A DNA stretch of 64,000 nucleotides, from NCBI RefSeq assembly GCF_014208045.1, contig NZ_JACHML010000001.1, positions 2,542,001-2,606,000 on the forward strand, in the 5' to 3' direction. The stretch's first letter is position 1, and each line of letters starts with the position of its first letter. Position numbers and translations under genes: made by a program. The DNA comes from Microbacterium thalassium. Lineage in GTDB: Bacteria; Actinomycetota; Actinomycetes; Actinomycetales; Microbacteriaceae. The notes beneath the pieces are model-generated. The model saw only the letters and a program-made list of their open reading frames with translations. It was not told the DNA's origin and did not search any database. Of the stretch, positions 56,604 through 64,000 are shown one piece after another.

Positions 56604-57776
56604 CTAGGGAGCGAGACCGGCGGCGGCGGGCTTGAACCCGGCTCGCACGTTCTCGCAGCAGGCGGGTCGGCACACGTCGAACCACGGCCCGAGTGCGGTG
56701 GCGTGCGGCCGCTCGGCCGCGGGGGTGCCGTTCAGCCGCTCCTCGACGAGATCGATCAGTCCCGCAACGTACGCGGGATCCACGCCGGGCGTCTGCGTGC
56801 GCACCGCGCGCAGGCCGGCCTCGGCCGCGGCGTCCATCGCCTCGGTGTCGAGGTCCCACAGGACCTCCATGTGGTCGCTGACGAATCCGAGCGGCACGAT
56901 CGCGACGGCCTCGACGCCGGCCGCCGGAAGCTCCGCGATCACATCGCAGACATCGGGCTCGAGCCAGGGCTGGCTCGGCGGGCCCGAGCGCGACTGGTAG
57001 ACCAGCTCCCACCCGACGGCGCCGGCGCCGGTGATGTCGCCGGCGACGGCCGCCATGACGACCTCGGCGACCGCGCGGTGCTGCGCGGCGTAGGCACCGC
57101 CCTCGCCGAAGTCGACGTCGCGGGGACCCGACCGGTCGGCATCCGCCGTGGGGACGGAGTGCGTCGAGAAGAGAACGCGGATCGCGCCGGGGGCGATGCC
57201 GTCGGCGAGGAAGCCGCCGACCGCGTCGCGCACGCCGTCGATGAACGGCTGCACGAAGCCGGGGTGGTCGAAGAACTGCCGGACCTTGTCGATGGTCACG
57301 GTGCCGGCAAGCCCCGTCTCGGTGAGCACACGGGCGAAGTCCTCGCGGTACTGACGGCAGCTCGAGAAGGACGAGTACGCGCTCGTCGCCAGACCCAGCA
57401 GGGTCGTGTCGCCTGCGGAGGCGGCCTCCCGCACGGCGTCCTCGAGATAGGGACCCCAGTTGCGGTTGCCCCAGTACACCGGCAGGTCGATCCCCCGGCG
57501 CGTGAGCTCGGCTTCGAGCGCGGCCTTGAGCGCGCGGTTCTGGGCGTTGATGGGGCTCACGCCGCCGAAGTGGCGATAGTGATGGGCGACCTCCTCGAGC
57601 CGCTCGTCGGGGATGCCCCGTCCGCGCGTGACGTTGCGCAGGAACGGGATCACGTCGTCCTGCCCCTCGGGGCCGCCGAAGCCGGCGAGGAGGATGGCGT
57701 CGTAGGCGACGGGGGTCTCGATGTGCGGCGCGCCGGAGGACGCCGCCTCGGAGGCGAAGGGAACGTCGGTACTCAC
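56604..57776 (-). CDS. hemH: Coproporphyrin/proto-porphyrin ferrochelatase
   Basis: 390 aa. Inserts ferrous iron into coproporphyrin III in the Gram-positive haem pathway (also called CpfC). Motifs: LLAGFGGPEGQDDVIPFLRNVTRGRGIP, HYRHFGGVSPIN, GLATSAYSSFSSC, FSTHSVP and YQSRSGPPSQPWLEPDV, FVSDHMEVLWDLD. Four cysteines, C140 and C369, C373, C374, match the pattern of the [2Fe-2S] site known in actinobacterial ferrochelatases. GTG 57776 has a GAGGAT hexamer 6 bases before it and may be leaderless. Confidence 0.94.
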   Translation of the reverse strand: MSTDVPFASEAASSGAPHIETPVAYDAILLAGFGGPEGQDDVIPFLRNVTRGRGIPDERLEEVAHHYRHFGGVSPINAQNRALKAALEAELTRRGIDLPVYWGNRNWGPYLEDAVREAASAGDTTLLGLATSAYSSFSSCRQYREDFARVLTETGLAGTVTIDKVRQFFDHPGFVQPFIDGVRDAVGGFLADGIAPGAIRVLFSTHSVPTADADRSGPRDVDFGEGGAYAAQHRAVAEVVMAAVAGDITGAGAVGWELVYQSRSGPPSQPWLEPDVCDVIAELPAAGVEAVAIVPLGFVSDHMEVLWDLDTEAMDAAAEAGLRAVRTQTPGVDPAYVAGLIDLVEERLNGTPAAERPHATALGPWFDVCRPACCENVRAGFKPAAAGLAP

Positions 57777-57816
57777 CCCTCCATCCTCGCATCCGTGCGT
57801 TTTCGGGGTCCTGACG

Positions 57817-57822
57817 TAGGCT
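57817..57822 (+). promoter_or_regulatory. -10 element of pepN
   Basis: TAGGCT about 70 bases before the pepN GTG; -35 is not clear. The expected 5' leader is about 62 bases and includes a normal ribosome binding site. Confidence 0.5.
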
Positions 57823-57890
57823 GGAGCGGTTGCGTGTGCGCCAGGAGCGCCCGCGCGGCCCACGACCCCAGAACCCACGGGAGCATTGCA

Positions 57891-60434
57891 GTGCCTGGAG
57901 AGAACCTCACCCGCATCGAAGCGCAGGAGCGCCGCGCCGTCGTCGAGTCGCAGTCCTACGAGGTGCAGCTCGACCTGACGAAGGGAGCCGAGGTCTTCGG
58001 CTCGCGCACCACCGCGCGCTTCGCCGCGACGCCGGGCGCCGCCACCTTCATCGACCTCATCGCACGCGAGGTCCGCTCCATCGTCCTCAACGGGCGCGAG
58101 CTCGACCCCGCCGTCGCCTTCGCGGACTCGCGCATCGCACTGACGGATCTCGCCGCCGAGAACGAGCTCGTCATCGACGCCGACTGCCTGTACACCAACA
58201 CCGGCGAGGGCCTGCACCGCTTCGTCGACCCGGTCGACGGCGAGGTCTACCTGTACTCGCAGTTCGAGGTGCCCGACTCGCGCCGCATGTACGCCGTCTT
58301 CGAGCAGCCCGATCTGAAGGCCGCGTTCCAGTTCACGGTGACGGCGCCGGCGGCCTGGAAGGTCGTGTCGAACCAGACGACGCCCGAGCCCGCCGACCAC
58401 GGCGACGGCACCGCGACGTGGACCTTCGCGCCCACCCCGCGCATCTCGTCGTACATCACGGCGCTCATCGCCGGCCCGTACGAGTCGACGTTCTCGGAGC
58501 TCACGAGCGCCTCGGGCCGCGTGATCCCGCTCGGCGTCTACGGCCGCAAGAGCCTGTGGCAGCACCTGGACGCCGACTACATCTTCGACAAGACCCGTGA
58601 GGGCTTCGCGTACTTCGAGTCGAAGTTCGACGTCCCCTACCCCTTCGAGAAGTACGACCAGCTGTTCGTGCCGGAGTTCAACGCCGGCGCCATGGAGAAC
58701 GCCGGCGCGGTCACGTTCACCGAGACCTACGTCTTCCGCTCCAAGGTGACCGACGCCGTCAAGGAGCGCCGCGTCGTCACGATCCTGCACGAGCTCGCCC
58801 ACATGTGGTTCGGCGACCTCGTGACGATGAAGTGGTGGAACGACCTGTGGCTGAACGAGTCCTTCGCCGAGTGGGCGTCGACGATCGCCACCGCCGAGGC
58901 CACCGAGTGGACCGCCGCCTGGACGACGTTCAACGCGATGGAGAAGACCTGGGCCTACCGCCAGGACCAGCTCCCCTCGACCCACCCGATCGTCGCCGAG
59001 ATCAACGACCTGCACGACGTCGAGGTCAACTTCGACGGCATCACGTACGCCAAGGGCGGCTCGGTCCTCAAGCAGCTGTCGAGCTGGGTCGGCATCGACG
59101 AGTTCTTCGCGGGCGTGTCCTCGTACTTCAAGAAGCACGCGTGGAGCAACACCGAGCTCCCCGACTTCCTCGCCGAGCTCGAGGCCACGAGCGGCCGCGA
59201 CCTGTCGGCCTGGTCGAAGAAGTGGCTCGAGACGGCGGGCGTGAACACCCTCACCCCGGCGATCGACGAGCGCGACGGGACGATCACGAAGTTCTCGATC
59301 CTGCAGACGGCCCCGGCCGACTACCCGACGATCCGCCCGCACCGCCTGGGCGTGGGCTTCTACTCGATGCAGGACGGCGCGCTCGTGCGCGTCCACCACG
59401 TCGAGCTGGACGTCGACGGCGACCGCACCGACGTGCGGGAGCTCGTGGGCCTGCAGCGCCCCGACCTGATCCTGCTCAACGACGAGGACCTCGCCTACGC
59501 GAAGATCCGACTCGACGAGCGTTCGCTCCGGACCGCCATCGAGCACCTCGGCGACATCGCCGACCCGCTCGCGCGCTCGCTCGTGTGGGGCGCCGCGTGG
59601 GACATGACCCGTGACGCCGAGGCCTCCCCCAGCGACTACGTCGACCTCGTGCTGCGCAACATCGCCGGCGAGACGGAGTCGACCACCGTCCGCACGACGC
59701 TCGCCCAGCTGCAGCTCACCGCGAACTCGTACGTCGCGCCCGACAAGCGCCACCAGACCCGCATCAAGGTCGCCGACGGCCTGTGGGCGCTCGCCCAGTC
59801 GGCCGAGGCCGGCACCGACAGCCAGCTGCAGTTCGTGACCGCGTTCGCCTCGGCGGCCGCGACCGACCCGCAGTGGCAGACCGTCCGTCAGCTGCGCGAC
59901 GGCGAGATCGCCCTCGAGGGCCTGACGATCGACACCGACCTGTCGTGGGCGCTGCTCGTGTCGCTCGCCGCCGGAGGCCTCGTGACCGCCGAGCAGATCG
60001 ACGAGGCGCGCGCCGCCGACAACACCGCCAAGGGCGGCGAGTTCGCCGCTCAGGCGAAGGCGGCCCTGCCGTCGAGCGTGGCGAAGCAGGCCGCATGGGA
60101 CGGCCTGGTCTCGCGCGCCGAGCTGCCGAACACCATCGTGCGCTCGACCGCTCTGGGCTTCACCCACCCGGCCGGTCGCGATCTGCTCGCCGAGTTCATC
60201 CCGGCGTACTTCGACATGCTGCTGCCGGTGTGGGAGTCCCGCACGTACCACATCGCCGAGTACCTGATCTTCGGCCTGTACCCGGCGCCGCTCGCCTCCG
60301 CCGAGCTGCGCGACGCCACGCGCGTATGGCTCACCGAGCACACCGAGGTGTCGCCGGCGCTGCGCCGCCTCGTCTCGGAGAACCTCGCGGGCGTCGAGCG
60401 GGCCCTCGCCGCACAGGAGTGCGACGCGCAGTAG
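57891..60434 (+). CDS. pepN: Aminopeptidase N (M1 family)
   Basis: 847 aa cytoplasmic zinc aminopeptidase of the actinobacterial type. Exopeptidase motif GAMEN at 266-270, zinc site H300-E-L-A-H304 with E323 in LWLNESFAEW. The C-terminal ERAP1-like helical domain is present. GTG 57891 has GGGAG 7 bases upstream. Alone between two promoters and followed by a terminator, so monocistronic. Confidence 0.97.
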   Translation: MPGENLTRIEAQERRAVVESQSYEVQLDLTKGAEVFGSRTTARFAATPGAATFIDLIAREVRSIVLNGRELDPAVAFADSRIALTDLAAENELVIDADCLYTNTGEGLHRFVDPVDGEVYLYSQFEVPDSRRMYAVFEQPDLKAAFQFTVTAPAAWKVVSNQTTPEPADHGDGTATWTFAPTPRISSYITALIAGPYESTFSELTSASGRVIPLGVYGRKSLWQHLDADYIFDKTREGFAYFESKFDVPYPFEKYDQLFVPEFNAGAMENAGAVTFTETYVFRSKVTDAVKERRVVTILHELAHMWFGDLVTMKWWNDLWLNESFAEWASTIATAEATEWTAAWTTFNAMEKTWAYRQDQLPSTHPIVAEINDLHDVEVNFDGITYAKGGSVLKQLSSWVGIDEFFAGVSSYFKKHAWSNTELPDFLAELEATSGRDLSAWSKKWLETAGVNTLTPAIDERDGTITKFSILQTAPADYPTIRPHRLGVGFYSMQDGALVRVHHVELDVDGDRTDVRELVGLQRPDLILLNDEDLAYAKIRLDERSLRTAIEHLGDIADPLARSLVWGAAWDMTRDAEASPSDYVDLVLRNIAGETESTTVRTTLAQLQLTANSYVAPDKRHQTRIKVADGLWALAQSAEAGTDSQLQFVTAFASAAATDPQWQTVRQLRDGEIALEGLTIDTDLSWALLVSLAAGGLVTAEQIDEARAADNTAKGGEFAAQAKAALPSSVAKQAAWDGLVSRAELPNTIVRSTALGFTHPAGRDLLAEFIPAYFDMLLPVWESRTYHIAEYLIFGLYPAPLASAELRDATRVWLTEHTEVSPALRRLVSENLAGVERALAAQECDAQ

Positions 60435-60445
60435 TCCGCGTCCAC

Positions 60446-60488
60446 ACGGATGCCTCGGCTCGCACACAGGTGCGGCCGAGGCATCCGT
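60446..60488 (+). terminator. Terminator after pepN
   Basis: 14-bp perfect stem (ACGGATGCCTCGGC/GCCGAGGCATCCGT) topped by a further 5-bp stem CGCAC/GTGCG with a small loop. It ends 3 bases before the TAGGAT -10 box of the mscS gene. Confidence 0.75.
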
Positions 60489-60504
60489 CATTAGGATTCA
60501 ACCG

Positions 60505-61599
60505 ATGCCGACCACGCTCCTCTCCGCAGGCGATGCGCCCGCCGCGACCACACCCGAGTGGTGGGCGAACGTGCTCGCGTGGCTCCAGGAGGCGGGGACG
60601 ACCCTGCTCACGATCCTCGCGATCGTCGTCGGCGGGATCCTCCTCAGCTGGCTGCTCAAGATCGTGATCCGCCGCGTCGTCAATCGCGTCGTGCGCGGTG
60701 CGAAGTCCAAGGCGAACGTCCTCGACACGCAGGCGCTCGAGCGCTCGCCGCTCGCATCCGTGCGACTCGTCCAGCGCACGCGGACGCTGGGCTCGATCCT
60801 GCAGAACATCGTCAACGTCGCGATCGTGATCATCGCGCTGATGCTCATCGTCTCGATCCTGATGCCGAACGCCCTGACGAGCCTGACGCTGCTGACCGCG
60901 GCGATCGGCGCCGGGCTCGGCTTCGGCGCGCAGAACATCGTCAAGGACGTGCTCAACGGCATCTTCATCGTCGCCGAGGACCAGATCGGCATCGGCGACG
61001 TGGTGGATCTGGGACTGGCGACGGGCATCGTCGAGTACGTGAGCGTGCGCGTCACGCATGTGCGCGACGTCAACGGCACCCTCTGGTACGTGCGCAACGG
61101 CGAGATCACCCGCATCGGCAACATGTCGCAGGGGTGGTCGCGCGTCATCATCGACCTGGGCGTGCCGGTCGGCTCCGACCTCGACGAGGTCGAGGCGCTG
61201 CTGCTGAACACGGCGGAGGAGCTCGCCCAGGACGCCAAGTGGCGCACGCGCGTGATCGAGCATCCGGAGGTGTGGGGCCTGGAGTCCGTCGGCGGCGAGC
61301 ACCTCATGATCCGGCTCGTGATCAAGACCCGGCCGGCCGCACGGGACGACGTCGCGCGCGAGCTGCGCGTGCGCGTACGGCGCGCGATGGCGGGCGCGGG
61401 CATCGATCTCCCCCAGCTGGCGGCCGTCACGCTGACGGGGACGGATGCCGCCCGCCGCGTCCGCGGCGCCAACCCGCCGAAGACCAAGCCCACCCCGCTC
61501 ACCCCCGCCACCGACGAGGTCCAGGTGCGCCCGCTGTGGCGGCCCAAGCGCCCGCAGCGGCGTCCCGCCGAAGACGGCAACCCCGAGGAGATGCCATGA
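60505..61599 (+). CDS. mscS: MscS-family small-conductance mechanosensitive channel
   Basis: 364 aa. Helix 1 TTLLTILAIVVGGILLSWLLKIVIRRVV, helix 2 LGSILQNIVNVAIVIIALMLIVSIL, pore helix LLTAAIGAGLGFGAQNIVKDVLNGIF, then the beta domain (DQIGIGDVVDLGLATGIVEYVSVRVT) and a cytoplasmic alpha/beta domain with a basic Pro-rich tail. Opens under membrane tension to release solutes. ATG 60505 is 7 bases after TAGGAT (leaderless). Stop overlaps the globin ATG. Confidence 0.93.
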   Translation: MPTTLLSAGDAPAATTPEWWANVLAWLQEAGTTLLTILAIVVGGILLSWLLKIVIRRVVNRVVRGAKSKANVLDTQALERSPLASVRLVQRTRTLGSILQNIVNVAIVIIALMLIVSILMPNALTSLTLLTAAIGAGLGFGAQNIVKDVLNGIFIVAEDQIGIGDVVDLGLATGIVEYVSVRVTHVRDVNGTLWYVRNGEITRIGNMSQGWSRVIIDLGVPVGSDLDEVEALLLNTAEELAQDAKWRTRVIEHPEVWGLESVGGEHLMIRLVIKTRPAARDDVARELRVRVRRAMAGAGIDLPQLAAVTLTGTDAARRVRGANPPKTKPTPLTPATDEVQVRPLWRPKRPQRRPAEDGNPEEMP

Positions 61600-62075
61600 C
61601 CGACGCATCCGCGCCGCTGTCCTTCTACGACGAGATCGGCGGGCACGAGACGTTCGCCACGCTCGTCGCGGCCTTCTACCGGGGCGTGGCCGACGACGAG
61701 GTGCTGCGGCCCATGTACCCCGAAGAGGACCTCGGCCCCGCCGAGGAGCGCCTGCTGATGTTCCTCGAGCAGTACTGGGGCGGCCCGACCACCTACAGTC
61801 AGCGCCGCGGTCACCCGCGCCTGCGCATGCGCCACGCGCCGTTCCACGTCAATCCCGAGGCACGCGATCGATGGCTCGCGCACATGCGGGCCGCCGTCGA
61901 CGAACTCGAGCTGTCGCCCCTGCACGACACGACGCTGTGGGACTACCTGCAGCGCGCCGCTCATGCCATGGTGAACACGTTCGAGCCGTCCGGCATCGGA
62001 CCGGCGGCCGGAAGCCGCCCCGCCGCCGGACCCGATCTGACCGTCCGACCCGCCACCGGCCCCGCGCGTCCCTGA
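61596..62075 (+). CDS. glbO: Truncated haemoglobin (group II, GlbO-like)
   Basis: 159 aa. SFYDEIGGHETFATLVAAFYRGVADDEVLRPMYPEEDLGPAEERLLMFLEQYWGG is a trHb-II start, with Tyr at B10 (FY), the proximal His in LRMRHAPFHVN, and Trp at G8 in RDRWLAHM. Binds oxygen and related ligands. ATGA overlap with mscS: coupled translation. The C-terminal 25 residues are a Pro/Ala-rich tail. Confidence 0.92.
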   Translation: MTDASAPLSFYDEIGGHETFATLVAAFYRGVADDEVLRPMYPEEDLGPAEERLLMFLEQYWGGPTTYSQRRGHPRLRMRHAPFHVNPEARDRWLAHMRAAVDELELSPLHDTTLWDYLQRAAHAMVNTFEPSGIGPAAGSRPAAGPDLTVRPATGPARP

Positions 62076-62113
62076 CCCCTCCCCCGGCGCGCCCACGACG
62101 AAGGAGTCTCCCC

Positions 62114-63784
62114 ATGCCCGCACCCGGCACACCCCACCGCAGCGACGTCCTGGTCATCGGGTGGGGGTTGGCCGGACTCGTCGCCGCCGGCGAGGCGGCG
62201 GCCGCGGGGAAGACCGTCACGATCGTCGACCAGGAACCGCGCAGCAACCTCGGCGGGCAGGCGTTCTGGTCGTTCGGGGGCCTGTTCTTCGTGGACTCCC
62301 CCGAGCAGCGCCGGTTCGGCATCTCGGACTCGCTCGAACTCGCTCGCCAGGACTGGCTCGGCACCGCCGGCTTCGACCGCGACGAGGACGCGTGGCCGCG
62401 CCGCTGGGCCGAGGCGTACCTGGACTTCGCCGCCGGCGAGAAGCGTCCGTGGCTGCGGTCGAAGGGCGTGGGCTTCTTCCCCGTCGTGGGGTGGGCCGAG
62501 CGCGGCGGCTACAACGCCCTGGGCCCGGGGAACTCCGTGCCGCGGTTCCACATCACGTGGGGCACCGGCCCCGGCCTCGTGGCGCCGTTCCGCGCCGCTC
62601 TCGAGACCGCCGAGGCCGACGGCCTCGTGACGGTGCTCCCCCGCCATCGGGTCACGGGCCTCACGACGCGCGACGGGCACGTCGTCGGCGCGACCGGCGA
62701 CATCCTGTCGCCGTCGGCCGCCGACCGCGGGGTCGCGACCTCCCGCGAGGTCGTCGGCGCCTTCGAGATCGAGGCGTCGGCGACGATCGTGTCGTCGGGC
62801 GGCATCGGCGGCAACCACGACCTCGTCCGCAGGAACTGGCCGGCGCGCCTCGGAACGCCGCCCGACCACATGGTCACCGGGGTCCCCGCCTACGTCGACG
62901 GGTCGATGCAGGCCGTGTCGGATGCCGCGGGCGCCCGGCTCATCAACGGCGACCGCATGTGGCACTACGTCGAGGGGCTTCACAACTGGGATCCGATCTG
63001 GCCCGCCCACGGCATCCGCATCCTCCCGGGCCCGTCGTCGGTGTGGCTCGACGCCACCGGACTGCGGCTGCCTCCTCCGCTGTATCCGGGGTTCGACACG
63101 CTCGGCACGCTCGAGCACCTGCGCGGCACCGGCCACGACCACTCGTGGTTCGTGCTCTCGCAGCGCATCGTCGAGAAGGAGTTCACGCTCTCGGGCTCCG
63201 AGCAGAACCCCGACCTCACCGGACGGGATGTCGCGCTGCTGATGCGCTCGCGGCTCGGCAAGGGGGCGGCCGGGCCGGTTCAGGCCTTCCTCGACAACGG
63301 CGAGGACTTCGTCGTCCGCGACAGCCTCGACGACCTCATCGCGGGCATGCGGGCCATGCCCGGGGGCGACGTGCTCGACCCCGCCCGCGTGCGCGCCGAG
63401 ATCGAGGCGCGCGACCGCGAGATGGACAACGACTTCACCAAGGACGCGCAGGTGGCGATGCTCCGCTCCGCCCGGGCGTACCGCGGCGACCGGCTCATCC
63501 GCACCGCGTCGCCGCACCGGCTCCTGGATCCCGATGCGGGACCCCTCATCGCCGTGAAGCTGCACGTCCTGACGCGCAAGTCCCTGGGCGGGATCGAGAC
63601 CGACCTGCAGTCCCGCGCACTCGGCGCGGACGGCGCGCCGGTCCCCGGGCTCTACGCGGCGGGCGAGGCGAGCGGGTTCGGCGGCGGCGGCGTGCACGGG
63701 TACCGGGCGCTCGAGGGCACCTTCCTCGGCGGATGCCTCTTCTCCGGCCGCAGCGCCGGGCGCGCGGCGGCCGCAGCCGTGTGA
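62114..63784 (+). CDS. FAD-binding dehydrogenase (fumarate reductase/3-ketosteroid-dehydrogenase-like)
   Basis: 556 aa flavoprotein. The dinucleotide site is VLVIGWGLAGLVAAGEAAAAG (G16-W-G18-L-A-G21), with TIVDQEPRSNLGGQAFWSFGGLFFVDSPEQ next and GLYAAGEASGFGGGGVHGYRALEGTFLGG at the C-terminus to complete the FAD site. These mark the FAD_binding_2 family. RBS AAGGAG 7 bases before ATG 62114. Downstream of the globin by 38 bases on the same strand, so possibly cotranscribed. The electron donor and substrate are unknown. Confidence 0.85.
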   Translation: MPAPGTPHRSDVLVIGWGLAGLVAAGEAAAAGKTVTIVDQEPRSNLGGQAFWSFGGLFFVDSPEQRRFGISDSLELARQDWLGTAGFDRDEDAWPRRWAEAYLDFAAGEKRPWLRSKGVGFFPVVGWAERGGYNALGPGNSVPRFHITWGTGPGLVAPFRAALETAEADGLVTVLPRHRVTGLTTRDGHVVGATGDILSPSAADRGVATSREVVGAFEIEASATIVSSGGIGGNHDLVRRNWPARLGTPPDHMVTGVPAYVDGSMQAVSDAAGARLINGDRMWHYVEGLHNWDPIWPAHGIRILPGPSSVWLDATGLRLPPPLYPGFDTLGTLEHLRGTGHDHSWFVLSQRIVEKEFTLSGSEQNPDLTGRDVALLMRSRLGKGAAGPVQAFLDNGEDFVVRDSLDDLIAGMRAMPGGDVLDPARVRAEIEARDREMDNDFTKDAQVAMLRSARAYRGDRLIRTASPHRLLDPDAGPLIAVKLHVLTRKSLGGIETDLQSRALGADGAPVPGLYAAGEASGFGGGGVHGYRALEGTFLGGCLFSGRSAGRAAAAAV

Positions 63785-63796
63785 CCGCGTGCGGCG

Positions 63797-64000
63797 TCAG
63801 GCGCTGCTGCGGCCCGTCGCGCGCACGGCGGTGAGCCCGGATGCCGCGGGGCGGCGCACCAGGACGTGTCCGCGCTCGAGCGTGATGCGCGTCCACGACG
63901 CCGCCGTCAGCACTCGCGCGGATTCGTCGCCGGAGAGGAAGCCGAGTGCGTAGGCGGCGAAGGCCGCGCCGAGCGGCAGCTCGTCCAGGGCGGCGTCCGG
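63797..64000 (-). CDS. C-terminal part of an unidentified protein (5' end outside window)
   Basis: 67 codons plus stop, open to the right edge on the minus strand. The visible end, ALDELPLGAAFAAYALGFLSGD, ARVLTAASWTRITLERGHVLVRRP, shows good codon bias but no motif that I recognise. Convergent with the dehydrogenase gene, 12 bases away. Confidence 0.5.
   Translation of the reverse strand, partial: PDAALDELPLGAAFAAYALGFLSGDESARVLTAASWTRITLERGHVLVRRPAASGLTAVRATGRSSA

Noticed and set aside
56604..60491. 1295-codon minus-strand frame over hemH and pepN
   Set aside because: Only the part from 57776 down is real (hemH); the upstream part is the antisense shadow of pepN.

Overview
This is a chromosomal segment of a high-GC (about 70%) Gram-positive actinobacterium, most likely a Microbacteriaceae member such as Microbacterium. 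The pointers are: the conserved order valS / ileS-folC-DUF4233-ndk / VKOR / rne / rplU-rpmA-obgE-proB-proA-nadD-rsfS / tRNA-Ala / leuS; clpX, clpP2, clpP1, tig and tRNA-Pro in a row; an ileS T-box of the ultrashort-stem-I actinobacterial kind; a C-terminal cysteine set in ferrochelatase typical of actinobacteria; tRNA genes without an encoded CCA; and many apparently leaderless genes. I see no prophage, insertion sequence, CRISPR array or integron.

Layout. 1-9.2 kb: leuS (3' end at the edge), a PabB-type chorismate enzyme, DedA and App1-type phosphatase pair, an SRAP DNA-protein crosslink protein, an unassigned conserved protein, a secreted GH3 hydrolase and tRNA-Ala(GGC). 8.8-15.7 kb: one long reverse-strand block rplU-rpmA-obgE-proB-proA, then a small membrane protein, nadD, a tail-anchored protein with repeated LTR(K/R)Q motifs, and rsfS. 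15.7-25.3 kb: DUF4031, RNase E/G, VKOR, ndk, DUF4233, folC, ileS and the ileS T-box. 25.3-35.2 kb: an MHS-type transporter, a pentapeptide-like protein, valS, an ArsR-like regulator/small protein/MFS exporter operon facing an M3 peptidase across a promoter with four TTGCAA boxes at exact 14-bp spacing, and a GyrI-like protein. 35.2-40 kb: clpX, clpP2, clpP1, tig, tRNA-Pro(UGG) and tRNA-Gly(UCC).

40-48.1 kb holds the most distinctive feature: a ten-gene reverse-strand operon for a V/A-type rotary ATPase (stalk G/H-like, C, I, K, F, E, A, B, D) ending in a UspA stress protein. Almost every junction is an overlap of stop and start codons. Subunit I is short (447 aa) and subunit K is a four-helix protein with a single visible membrane carboxylate. 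48.3-52.9 kb: a membrane protein, a lower-GC GT2 glycosyltransferase, a gamma-carbonic-anhydrase-like protein and an OafA-type acyltransferase with an SGNH domain (cell-envelope glycan modification). 52.9-57.8 kb: reverse-strand cluster hemH-rpiB-nei-paiB-amidohydrolase. 57.9-63.8 kb: pepN, then mscS overlapping a truncated globin, and an FAD-dependent dehydrogenase; a partial unknown gene runs off the right edge.

Most of the window is housekeeping. The parts that merit follow-up are the 14-bp operator array, the V-ATPase/UspA operon, the widespread TAnnnT-then-start-codon leaderless architecture (twice with the -10 box inside the upstream stop codon), and the strong excess of the word GGATGC. 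Long open frames antisense to leuS, ileS, valS, pepN and others are GC-driven shadows and are not annotated. All calls come from reading the sequence; no database search was run.
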